Shown: piece after piece, positions 24,708 to 32,065 of the stretch
Layout: every line of letters starts with the position of its first letter
How positions within the stretch are numbered: position 1 is the first letter of the stretch
Assembly: GCA_016790635.1 (NCBI GenBank)
Contig: JAEUOR010000037.1
Location: 119,143-183,142, forward strand
Length of the DNA stretch: 64,000 bases
Origin: Burkholderiales bacterium
GTDB lineage: Bacteria; Pseudomonadota; Gammaproteobacteria; Burkholderiales; JAEUOS01
Direction: 5' to 3'
The notes under the pieces: generated by a model
Database searches by the model: none
What the model was told of the DNA's origin: nothing
The model's input: the letters and a program-made list of their open reading frames with translations, nothing else
Program-made: the position numbers and the translations under genes

Positions 24708-25616
24708 TCAGCGCACGAGCATCCCGGCCAAGCGCGCGCCGATGCGCGGCCTGGCGTGGGCGATGAAGCTGCGCAGGTTGGCCGACTGCAGGCGTGCCGA
24801 GGGATGGACGATGCTGACCGGGATCGGATCGCCTTCGCTGTCCGAGAGGATGCGCTTCAACTTGCCGGAGCGCAGCGCATCGGCCACCTGATAGTCGAGA
24901 AAGCGGCCGATGCCCACGCCTTCCAGGCAGGCCGCGATAGCAGCGTCGACCTGGTTGGTGACAAACGCGTCGGCAATCGCGACCTGCATAGCGCCGCGCC
25001 CCTCGCCGTAGATCCAGCGCGACGGCGCGGTGAGACCGGCGAAACTCACGCAGCGTCGCCCGCGCAGGTCCGCGACCGTCCTGGGCACGCCTTCCCTGCG
25101 CAACAGCGCCGGGCTCGCCACCGTGACGCGACGCACGTAGCCCAGCGGATGGGCCACCAGGCTCGAGTCGGCCAGGCGCGCCAGGCGCACCGCCACGTCC
25201 ATGCCCTCCTCGATGAGATCGACGACCCGATCGAGGAGCAAAAGCTCGACCTGCACCGCGGGATGGAGCGCCAGGTACTCGGTGACGACCGGTGCGACCA
25301 CGCTGCGGCCGAACGAAACCGAAGAGGCGACGCGCAGCCGCCCGCGCGGCGCAGCAAGGCGTGACGAGAGGGCGAGGTCCGCCTCCTCGACCGCGGCCAG
25401 GATCTGCCGGCTGCGCTCGCAGTAATCGCGCCCCGCGTCGGTCAGCGACATGCGCCGCGTCGTGCGGTTGAGAAGACGCACCCCAAGCTCCTTCTCCAGC
25501 GCCGCCAGGGTGCGCACCATGGCCGGCTGCGAGACATCGAGGGCCTGCGCCGCGGCAGTGATGCTGCCGGCATCGACGATGCGCACGAAAGCGCGCATGG
25601 CGTGGAACTTGTCCAT
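24708..25616 (-). CDS. LysR-type transcriptional regulator
   Basis: A 302-residue LysR-family regulator. The winged helix-turn-helix is at about residues 1-60 (FVRIVDAGSITAAAQALDVS, then LLNRTTRRMSLTDAG) and the effector-binding domain covers about 88-295. It belongs to the CrgA/AaeR-like subgroup (SLTDAGRDYCERSRQIL). The ATG at 25616 gives MDKFHAMRAF, the normal start; earlier in-frame codons add non-conserved residues. It diverges from the AhpD-like gene at 25768, the likely target, and a palindromic site lies between the two starts. Confidence 0.92.
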   Translation of the reverse strand: MDKFHAMRAFVRIVDAGSITAAAQALDVSQPAMVRTLAALEKELGVRLLNRTTRRMSLTDAGRDYCERSRQILAAVEEADLALSSRLAAPRGRLRVASSVSFGRSVVAPVVTEYLALHPAVQVELLLLDRVVDLIEEGMDVAVRLARLADSSLVAHPLGYVRRVTVASPALLRREGVPRTVADLRGRRCVSFAGLTAPSRWIYGEGRGAMQVAIADAFVTNQVDAAIAACLEGVGIGRFLDYQVADALRSGKLKRILSDSEGDPIPVSIVHPSARLQSANLRSFIAHARPRIGARLAGMLVR

Positions 25617-25623
25617 ACGCCAT

Positions 25624-25646
25624 ATTAATGCACAAAAAGCAGTAAT
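25624..25646. promoter_or_regulatory. candidate LysR-type operator
   Basis: ATTAATGC (25624-25631) and GCAGTAAT (25639-25646) form an inverted repeat matching at 7 of 8 positions around a 7-base AT-rich centre, and it contains a T-N11-A element (25629 to 25641). It lies eight bases upstream of the regulator's start and about 120 bases from the divergent AhpD-like gene, as expected for an autoregulated LysR site. Confidence 0.55.
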
Positions 25647-25767
25647 CAAATGACTCTCTCCCCATTTATTCAAACCGACCGTGAGCCCAATATGCCTCCC
25701 ATCGCCACGAAAGCGGTAACCACCGCCAAGGCGAAACCTTCAACCCGAACCAGACAAGGAACCCCAA

Positions 25768-26328
25768 ATGTCCCGCATCAACATCGTCGATCCCCGCACT
25801 GCTACAGGCCCCGCAAAAACCCTCCTGGACGCAGTGCAGGCGCAACTGGGCGTCACCCCCAACTTCATCCGCGTGCTGGCCAACTCGCCCAAGGCGCTCG
25901 AAGGCTTCCTCGGCCTGTACGGCGCCATCGGCGCCGCTTCGCTGGACAAGGCGACCCAGGAGCGCATCGCGCTGGCAGTCGCCGAAGGCAACGCCTGCGA
26001 ATACTGCGTCTCGGCCCACACCGCCATCGGCCGCCATGCCGGTTTGTCGAACGCGGAAATGGCGCTCAACCGCAAGGGCAGCTCCGGCGACCCGAAAGCC
26101 GCCGCCGCGGTGGCCTTTGCCGACGCCGTCAATCGCAACCTGGGCGAGGTCACCACCGCCGAATTCGACGCCGCGCGCGCCGCCGGCCTGACCGACGCGC
26201 AGATCATCGAGATCATCGCCGTGGTCGCGCTCAACATCTTCACCAACCTGCTCGGCAAGGCGACGCGCGTCGACATCGACTTCCCGAAAGTCGACCTGTT
26301 GACCACGCCGCAACGCCAGGCGGCTTAA
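25768..26328 (+). CDS. carboxymuconolactone decarboxylase/AhpD-like family protein
   Basis: A 186-residue protein of the alkylhydroperoxidase AhpD fold. The redox motif CEYC with the following histidine is at C77-x-x-C80 and H84 (EYCVSAH), as in peroxidase-related members rather than true carboxymuconolactone decarboxylases. It would reduce hydroperoxides or act as a thiol-dependent redox protein in the cytoplasm. It is divergent from the LysR gene and followed 76 bases later by a flavin-binding protein gene, which suggests a small oxidative-stress or detoxification unit. Confidence 0.88.
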   Translation: MSRINIVDPRTATGPAKTLLDAVQAQLGVTPNFIRVLANSPKALEGFLGLYGAIGAASLDKATQERIALAVAEGNACEYCVSAHTAIGRHAGLSNAEMALNRKGSSGDPKAAAAVAFADAVNRNLGEVTTAEFDAARAAGLTDAQIIEIIAVVALNIFTNLLGKATRVDIDFPKVDLLTTPQRQAA

Positions 26329-26359
26329 GCCCCGCCGCGCCACCGTCACCAACCGACCC

Positions 26360-26389
26360 GCCGGCGGCGGCACCCAAGCTGCCGCCGGC
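26360..26389 (+). other. intergenic hairpin between AhpD-like and flavoprotein genes
   Basis: A 12-base arm (26360-26371) pairs with 26378-26389 with one G-T wobble around a 6-base loop (ACCCAA). There is no T tract. It may separate expression of the two genes or stabilise the upstream mRNA. Confidence 0.4.
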
Positions 26390-26404
26390 AATCCAGGAGC
26401 CATC

Positions 26405-27037
26405 ATGGGATCGAACTTCGCTCACCTCGCCTTCACCCCTGCGGTACAGGCCATGCAGGCACGCCAGGGCAGTGCCGCCAGCTACGCCCGCATGCTGGGC
26501 GGCGCCGCGACGCCGGTTCACCTGGGCGAGGACGAGTCGGCCTTCATCGCCGCGCGCGACAGCTTCTACCAGGCCAGCGTCAGCGAAACCGGTTGGCCCT
26601 ACGTGCAGTTTCGCGGCGGCCCGGCCGGCTTTCTCAAGGTGCTCGACGACCACACGATCGGCTACGCAGACTTTCGCGGCAACCGCCAGTACGTGAGCAC
26701 CGGCAACTTCACCGGCAACGACCGCGTCGCGCTGATCCTCATGGACTACGCAAACCGCGCGCGCCTGAAGATCCTGGGCCGCGTGCGTCTGGTGGATGCT
26801 GCCGAGGATGCGTCGCTACTGGCACGGCTCGAGATGCCCGGCTACCGCGCCCGTGTGGAACGCGGCGTGGTGATCACTGTCGAAGCCTTCGACTGGAACT
26901 GCCCGCAGCACATCACGCCACGCTTCACGCGCGAGGAACTGGGTCAATCCGACCTGGCAGCGCGGGAAGAGATCGCGCGGCTGCGCGCGGAACTTGTCGC
27001 AGCCAAACGCGATCTGGCGCGGTTACAGGGGCGGTGA
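26405..27037 (+). CDS. pyridoxamine 5'-phosphate oxidase-like FMN-binding protein
   Basis: A 210-residue protein with a split-barrel flavin-binding fold. The stretches ASVSETGWPYVQFRGGPAGFLKVLDD, DFRGNRQYVSTGN and RVALILMDYANRARLKILGRVRLV are typical of the PNPOx-like family that uses FMN or F420 in redox or detoxification reactions. The last 30 residues form a charged coiled-coil-like helix (AAREEIARLRAELVAAKRDLARLQ). It follows the AhpD-like gene on the same strand with an ATG preceded by CAGGAG. Substrate unknown. Confidence 0.83.
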   Translation: MGSNFAHLAFTPAVQAMQARQGSAASYARMLGGAATPVHLGEDESAFIAARDSFYQASVSETGWPYVQFRGGPAGFLKVLDDHTIGYADFRGNRQYVSTGNFTGNDRVALILMDYANRARLKILGRVRLVDAAEDASLLARLEMPGYRARVERGVVITVEAFDWNCPQHITPRFTREELGQSDLAAREEIARLRAELVAAKRDLARLQGR

Positions 27038-27066
27038 TCCGCCCCGGCGGTGCCGGATCGGCCCAG

Positions 27067-27456
27067 TCAGGCCGCAGTCGCGGCGTAGTTCTTCTTGAGG
27101 TAGACCGCCAGGTAGGCCAAGGCAAGCAAGCCATAGATTGCCACGGCCAACCAACCGAAAGCACCCACTGTGCCCGCCATGACGGCGCGAACACTGAGCA
27201 CCGTACCTACGGCATCGGCCACCAGGTTGGCGAGCACGACGGCGGCGAGGGCGCCCAGGCTGACGAAGTCACGCGCCTTCCAGGTCACTATCGCGACGAC
27301 GAGCAGTTCGGCCCCGAAGAGCTGACCCATGAACTCGGCGCCTGATCCGCCTGCGATCTGATAGAAGGCGAGCATTTGACTTGGAAGAAGAATGAATCCA
27401 AGCCCGTGCGCGGTGGCCAGGAACGCATTGATCGTGAGCAGCAAACGCAAGTTCAT
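27067..27456 (-). CDS. small integral membrane protein, four predicted TM segments
   Basis: A 129-residue hydrophobic protein with about four membrane helices: near 3-23, 42-62, 66-88 and 98-122. The AGGAGG sequence a few bases before the ATG at 27456 settles the start; an in-frame upstream codon at 27522 adds a polar stretch. I recognise no named family. It resembles small uncharacterised membrane proteins with the pattern of GLGFILLPSQMLAFY near the start. It is convergent with the flavoprotein gene. Confidence 0.7.
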   Translation of the reverse strand: MNLRLLLTINAFLATAHGLGFILLPSQMLAFYQIAGGSGAEFMGQLFGAELLVVAIVTWKARDFVSLGALAAVVLANLVADAVGTVLSVRAVMAGTVGAFGWLAVAIYGLLALAYLAVYLKKNYAATAA

Positions 27457-27591
27457 ATGTCCTCCTCTTGAACGTGGATGATGGACAGCGTCCGGTTTGG
27501 ACTCTCCGGCATTGCGCGGCATCTTGGTGCCGGTTGGTCTTCTTCGTTTGCGCTGCGGGGATCAACCCCACAACCCCAAGGAGAGTCCGGG

Positions 27592-27693
27592 ATGAATACT
27601 ACGACGGTGGCTGCGGATCCGGCAATGACTGCGTCCAACCGGCCGTCGCCGACCGCAGCCGGCGCGTCGGTTCAAGCATCGAAATCAGCGTGA
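27592..27693 (+). CDS. possible 33-residue peptide
   Basis: A short frame with a good Shine-Dalgarno (AAGGAG at 27578-27583, eight bases before the ATG). The product is low-complexity, rich in Thr, Ala and Ser, with no family resemblance. It lies in a 280-base gap of weakly coding sequence between a membrane protein gene and a VOC gene. The Shine-Dalgarno is the only evidence. Confidence 0.2.
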   Translation: MNTTTVAADPAMTASNRPSPTAAGASVQASKSA

Positions 27694-27736
27694 GCAGGCG
27701 TCGTCACTGCGAGGCTGTCAACGAGAATGCCCCAGC

Positions 27737-28141
27737 CTATTGCCGGCGATACCACTGACGCAGTTCGATGGGATTGCCGTCCGGATCGCGGATCTCGGCG
27801 CGGGCATAGTCCGGCCGCTTCACCGGACCCCACGCTGCCCTGACGCCCTTTTCCCCAAGAACGCGGAGCGCGCGGTCGATGTCCTCCACCTCGAGTGCGA
27901 GGCACTGCCAGCCGAGCTGCTGCTCAGCGCCGCGCGGCGGGATCGATTTTGCTTGCGAATAGCACATCACTTCGAGCGTGGTGTCGCCGAGCTCGAGGTA
28001 AACGAGATCAAGCGGTCCGAAAGGAGTCTCGGGAATGCGCGTGCGCTCACGCTCGCAAAAACCGAGCACGCCGACATAGAAGTCGATCGTGCGCTCGGGC
28101 GCGGCAGTGAGCAGTTCGATATGGTCGATGCGCTTGAACAT
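27737..28141 (-). CDS. VOC family (glyoxalase/bleomycin-resistance-like) protein
   Basis: A 134-residue vicinal-oxygen-chelate protein. The N-terminal module begins MFKRIDHIELLTAAPERTI with the first metal ligand position at the histidine in IDHIEL, and the end ARAEIRDPDGNPIELRQWY carries the usual C-terminal glutamate. Members are metal-dependent lyases, dioxygenases or resistance proteins, so the substrate cannot be predicted. An in-frame ATG six codons earlier (28159) is an alternative start. It is one of several small reverse-strand genes in this region. Confidence 0.82.
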   Translation of the reverse strand: MFKRIDHIELLTAAPERTIDFYVGVLGFCERERTRIPETPFGPLDLVYLELGDTTLEVMCYSQAKSIPPRGAEQQLGWQCLALEVEDIDRALRVLGEKGVRAAWGPVKRPDYARAEIRDPDGNPIELRQWYRRQ

Positions 28142-28238
28142 ATGAATTGGCCCGTTCATTGGTTGATGAAACGACTCCCGCCCAAGAGTCGAACAAGAAG
28201 CCGGACGTACGATCGCAACCCAGTCCCTTCCGCCACAC

Positions 28239-28721
28239 CTATCGGTCAACTCCTTGCTTTTGCGGGGAAGCCACATGGGCGGCATTGCCTGCCTGGGCCA
28301 CGAGGCACCGCGACAGGGCTTCAAACAGGCGCTGCTTGGCACCGACGAACTCTTCGAGTATCGGCAGATCGGACGGGTGCGCGTACTTGGCCGAGTTCTC
28401 CCAGAACTGCAGATCACTCTGCAATCCGGAATGCAGCGCGCTCACGATCTCGCGCGAGTTCAGCTCCGACTCGAAACTCGCAAGCTGCTCCTTCTGCATT
28501 GCAATAGCGTCATCCGCATATCCCCGCACCTGAGCCTTCCTGGCCTTGGGCAGCTGCGTTGGCTTCTCTCCTCGCGCGGCCTTGCCGGCGTTGATCTTCT
28601 GCACGAAGCCGGCCTCGATACGCTCGAGGTCCTCGGCCGCCGGGAGGGCGGACTCGAGCGCCGTCCGCTCTGGCGCAGCCACAGACTTGGCCAGCGCGAT
28701 ACGAAGTGCCGAGACGAACAT
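28239..28721 (-). CDS. hypothetical protein, mostly helical
   Basis: A protein of about 160 residues that I do not recognise. It is predicted mainly alpha-helical and polar, with a basic middle (INAGKAARGEKPTQLPKARKAQVRG) and a Glu/Gln-rich helix (AIAMQKEQLASFESEL). There is no signal peptide. The start is uncertain: ATG at 28721, or GTG at 28736 overlapping the enoyl-CoA hydratase stop. Close linkage to that gene suggests co-transcription, but not a function. Confidence 0.55.
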   Translation of the reverse strand: MFVSALRIALAKSVAAPERTALESALPAAEDLERIEAGFVQKINAGKAARGEKPTQLPKARKAQVRGYADDAIAMQKEQLASFESELNSREIVSALHSGLQSDLQFWENSAKYAHPSDLPILEEFVGAKQRLFEALSRCLVAQAGNAAHVASPQKQGVDR

Positions 28722-28726
28722 GCCGG

Positions 28727-29500
28727 CTACTTCCACTCAGGCGCCCGCTTTGCCAGAAAGGCGTTGACGCCTTCAGCAAAGTTGGGATTGCGGCCGAGAG
28801 CGACCGCAGCGTCGTACTCGATCTGCAACCCTGCCTCCATGGAAGTCTCCAGCCCTTCAGTCACGCATCGACGGATGGCTGCGAGTGTGGTAGCGGGCTT
28901 GCGCGTCAACGCCACGGCGTACTCAGTTACCCGGCCGCGCAGGTCTTCGTCCGGAACGACAATATCCACCAGACCGATGGCCAGTGCTTCCTGTGCGGAA
29001 ACCAGCCCACCCTCGTACAAGAGTCGCAGTGCTCGTGGCCGGCCCAGCAGCCTGGCCAGCGCCTGCGTGCCGCCGACGGGCGGGATGAAGCCGATGTTCA
29101 CCTCCGGTTGGCCAAGCTTGGCGGCGGCGGCGGCAAACCGCACATCACAGTGCAGCACGATCTCCAGCCCACCTCCGACCGCTGTCCCATGGATGGCCGC
29201 CAGGAGAGGCTTGGTCGCCGCGCGCATTTGACGCACCAGGGAATGGCAAGTCGTCACCCATGCGCCGACATCCTCCGGCGTCATGCCCTGAAACGTCTTC
29301 AGGTCAGCGCCGGACGAGAACCACCCGTCGATCGCGCTGGCAAACACGATCACACGCACGTCCTCGGCGTCGAGAAGCTCGTACAGCGCCACGGGCACCT
29401 CGCGCAACATGCCCCAATCGAAGGCATTGCGAGGAGCGCGTCGATACTCCAGCCAGCCGACGCCTTCCGAACGATGCACCCTCAAGTTCTCGTACGTCAT
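28727..29500 (-). CDS. enoyl-CoA hydratase/isomerase family protein
   Basis: A 257-residue crotonase-fold protein. The oxyanion-hole segments are visible as FASAIDGWFSSGADLKTFQGM and AIHGTAVGGGLEIVLHCDVRFA, and the trimer-forming C-terminus is typical. One catalytic glutamate position is plausible in the region around LGQPEVNIGFIPPVGG. It may hydrate enoyl-CoA esters or act as an isomerase. No other fatty-acid or aromatic-catabolism gene adjoins it, so the pathway is unknown. It is followed at once by the hypothetical helical protein. Confidence 0.88.
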   Translation of the reverse strand: MTYENLRVHRSEGVGWLEYRRAPRNAFDWGMLREVPVALYELLDAEDVRVIVFASAIDGWFSSGADLKTFQGMTPEDVGAWVTTCHSLVRQMRAATKPLLAAIHGTAVGGGLEIVLHCDVRFAAAAAKLGQPEVNIGFIPPVGGTQALARLLGRPRALRLLYEGGLVSAQEALAIGLVDIVVPDEDLRGRVTEYAVALTRKPATTLAAIRRCVTEGLETSMEAGLQIEYDAAVALGRNPNFAEGVNAFLAKRAPEWK

Positions 29501-29667
29501 GCTTTCACCCTCGCGTTACGTCATGCCAACTCAAATGCCCTGCGCCGCTTCGATGATTCGCGGAGATTTCTTGCAGACATTACGCCCGACCTTCTCCGAT
29601 GGCGATACGTGGCAACGACCGCTATTGGACTTCGAGTGCGGCGTGAGGCTTGGCTTCGCTGCCCAGG

Positions 29668-30057
29668 CTACGCGTACTGGCCGAGCCAAGTGAGCACTGC
29701 GACGCCCAGAAGGCCCAACCAGCCCGGATGCCTGCCTTTGGTGCCAACCAGTACGAACAACGCACCCGCGAGCATGGCAATCGCGATGGCGCCAAGAAGC
29801 CACGCAGGAGCAACGCCTCGGGCCGCAGGTTGCGCAAGCCACACCAAAAAAGAGGAGACCAGCCATCCAAAGACGGTAAGGACATGCCAGCTGGCCCAAA
29901 GTATGCGAACGTGGCCTTCGCCAATGACTTTGCCCCCGTTGATAGGCACGATACCGCCGCTGCGCATGCGCTTGAAGATCATGATCTCGCCAAAAACCGA
30001 ATGCGCCAGTCCGACCAGAAAAGCCAGACCCGCCGCAAAAAGAATGAAGGTGTTCAT
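29668..30057 (-). CDS. small integral membrane protein
   Basis: A 129-residue membrane protein with about four hydrophobic helices (near 3-22, 48-68, 79-100 and 108-127). The N-terminal part contains HSVFGEIMIFKRM between helices, a pattern seen in uncharacterised small membrane proteins of proteobacteria. The ATG at 30057 gives a hydrophobic start; seven extra residues are possible from an upstream codon. It is isolated between genes of unrelated type. Confidence 0.6.
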   Translation of the reverse strand: MNTFILFAAGLAFLVGLAHSVFGEIMIFKRMRSGGIVPINGGKVIGEGHVRILWASWHVLTVFGWLVSSFLVWLAQPAARGVAPAWLLGAIAIAMLAGALFVLVGTKGRHPGWLGLLGVAVLTWLGQYA

Positions 30058-30237
30058 GGCGTGACGGACGGCTGGCAAGCTGTCGAATGCAGACTCACAT
30101 GGAGATGCGCGGGAAGCGCAGCGAGTAAGAACAAGCCACCATCGCCAACTCCCAAGTGAAAAAGGCGTCCTTCGCAGATATCGCCGAAGTTTACGCAGTA
30201 GCGCGGATTCGGAGAGGCAACCTCTTCGGGGGAGCGC

Positions 30238-30615
30238 TTAGGCCGCCTTTGACTCACCGCCACGCCGAACCCGAGCTGACTTGGCCGCCCGGGCACTGCC
30301 TGTCGCATTGGCCTTGTACGCGTAGGCCTTTCGCACCAGATCGAGCACTGTTGACTTGCGAGCGGCCGGCAGATTGGCTCGTACTCCCACCACCTTGCCA
30401 CCCCAAAGCACCGGTTCGAGGAACTCCGGGTACATTGCAAGAGCAAGCTCCCGGTCCTGCTCGGAAACGAAGATGTGCAACAACTCACCGCCCGGCGGCA
30501 TGGTCACGTAGATCTTGCCGCGCACCCGGAACGAACCGTAGTGGTGGTGAGGTTCCTCGGTCGTCTCCGGCAAGGCCAGGGCAACTTTTCTTACGTCTTG
30601 CAGATTGAGTGCCAT
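30238..30615 (-). CDS. MmcQ/YjbR family DNA-binding-like protein
   Basis: A 125-residue protein of the MmcQ/YjbR (DUF419-like) family, which has a CyaY-like fold sometimes described as DNA-binding. The N-terminus (DVRKVALALPETTEEPHHHYG) and SFRVRGKIYVTMPPGGELLHI are typical. The C-terminus is basic (KANATGSARAAKSARVRR). The ATG at 30615 fits the family start; an earlier in-frame ATG at 30660 adds 15 residues. Confidence 0.75.
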   Translation of the reverse strand: MALNLQDVRKVALALPETTEEPHHHYGSFRVRGKIYVTMPPGGELLHIFVSEQDRELALAMYPEFLEPVLWGGKVVGVRANLPAARKSTVLDLVRKAYAYKANATGSARAAKSARVRRGGESKAA

Positions 30616-30696
30616 CCGACCGATCCCCGTGGCGCCCGGCGTTGCGGGCAAACGTTCCATTGACGCTGCCTGCGGCAGCGGGTCGACAACCTCCCC

Positions 30697-31077
30697 TCAT
30701 ACGGGATTGTCCGACGCATGACTTGAGAAAAACGTAATGACATGGCCGGCCGGTTCGCGGACGGTAAACACTTCGTGGTCAATCTGGGTGCGGGCTTCGA
30801 TTGCCGTGGGAGAAAGACCTAGAGACGAAAACCGTCGATGCGTCGCACGCAGGTCATCAACCATCAAGTCGAAAGGGGCATCGCCTGCGACGATCCTGTC
30901 TTTCAGCATCAGAATCAAGTGCGTGCCGCCGCGCATTTCAAACACTGACACCTGAGGCCCGTCGAAGATCGGGCGCATGCCGATTATGCGCGCGAAGCGA
31001 GCCGATTCTGCCATCCGATCCGTCGGTAGAACTACGTGGGCCACGCTCACCGCAGGTCGTTGATCGGTTTCACTCAT
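30697..31077 (-). CDS. VOC family protein (glyoxalase-like)
   Basis: A 126-residue VOC protein with the beta-alpha-beta-beta-beta pattern. AHVVLPTDRMAESARFARIIG opens the first module, and HEVFTVREPAGHVITFFSS closes the second. It differs clearly from the VOC protein at 27.7 kb, so the two are not a recent duplication. Substrate unknown. Confidence 0.8.
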   Translation of the reverse strand: MSETDQRPAVSVAHVVLPTDRMAESARFARIIGMRPIFDGPQVSVFEMRGGTHLILMLKDRIVAGDAPFDLMVDDLRATHRRFSSLGLSPTAIEARTQIDHEVFTVREPAGHVITFFSSHASDNPV

Positions 31078-31228
31078 CGTTGATTGCTCCCTTGTTGAGG
31101 CGTCGGTCTAAGGTCTTTCGGCACTGTTTCATGCCGCTGTGGGGAAAGAGTGGCGAACCGATGCCAGGTCCGGAAAGCCCGCTCTCGGTCGGCTGCGCTC
31201 GAATTCCGATCGAGTGGCATGAAGTGGA

Positions 31229-31480
31229 CTACACCTTCCACGAACCGATAACGACAACAATGGCAATTCCCGCCCAGCACACGAAACGGTTACGCGCAAA
31301 CCACAACGACACTCCAGCGAGCAACAAAAAGCCCAGAGACAGGACGACTGAACCAAGGAACACGTAACCTTCAGTCTTGGTGGCGGCACTCCAAAACAAG
31401 GCGGCGATCGCACAAAGGACGACGGCGATTCCAATGCTGACTGGAGTCGGTATTCTCAGGTCTTCGGAAGGTCTTTCCAT
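31229..31480 (-). CDS. small membrane protein, three predicted TM segments
   Basis: An 83-residue hydrophobic protein with likely helices at about 14-33, 40-62 and 66-82. The N-terminus is polar and acidic. No family is recognised. The surrounding sequence is visibly less GC-rich than the rest of the window, and the gene has long non-coding flanks. Confidence 0.5.
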   Translation of the reverse strand: MERPSEDLRIPTPVSIGIAVVLCAIAALFWSAATKTEGYVFLGSVVLSLGFLLLAGVSLWFARNRFVCWAGIAIVVVIGSWKV

Positions 31481-31640
31481 CGTGTGGTTCCTGGCAGAAG
31501 GCAGGTGAAATGTTTGCTTGGGGGCCGTCGCGGCCTCGCCGCCGCCTTCGCATGAGCAAAGGGTCAGGCGTCATCGCACCGGGTGGCGCACATGCTGGCA
31601 CACGTACCGTCAGGGCCGGCGCTGCTGGTTGCGGGCTCCA

Positions 31641-32021
31641 TTACGGGCCCGGGGGGCGCCTGCTTGAGGCCCTGCGACCTTTCCTCGGCGCGCTTGCCGG
31701 CCGTGCACCGCGCAGCGCGGCCGCGTAGGCCAGCCGCGCCCAGGCCACCGCCTCGGCAGGCGATTCCATCATTTCCTCCGGTGCCTGGTGATACGAGAGG
31801 GCCACGGTCTTGCCCTTGCGCGAGTACAAGAATGGCCCCAGGCCGCGCGCGTCGAACTGACTGCGGGTTTCGTCATCCACCTTCAGATAAAGCGTGTCGT
31901 AGGCCACCAGGCCGATCATCACTCCCTGGTGCCAGACGCCGTGGCCGCCAAACATGCGGCGTGTCTGTATCGGCCCGAAGGCGCTGAACACTTCGTGCAG
32001 ATAGCTGGTGAAGTCACTCAC
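31641..32021 (-). CDS. TfoX N-terminal domain protein
   Basis: A 126-residue protein made of the TfoX N-terminal domain only. The stretch FGPIQTRRMFGGHGVWHQGVMIGLV and the later LYLKVDDETRSQF are characteristic. Full-length TfoX/Sxy regulates competence and CRP-S promoters in gammaproteobacteria; single-domain versions are common elsewhere and have no defined role. The last 25 residues are basic and Pro/Arg-rich. Confidence 0.85.
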   Translation of the reverse strand: MSDFTSYLHEVFSAFGPIQTRRMFGGHGVWHQGVMIGLVAYDTLYLKVDDETRSQFDARGLGPFLYSRKGKTVALSYHQAPEEMMESPAEAVAWARLAYAAALRGARPASAPRKGRRASSRRPPGP

Positions 32022-32065
32022 GGCAGCGTCGCAGGCCTACTTCATGACGTGTCGGGCGCCGCTGT

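Noticed and set aside
24649..25665. Alternative reverse-strand frame overlapping the LysR gene
   Set aside because: The product is Arg/Gly-rich without a family, while the other frame encodes a textbook LysR regulator.
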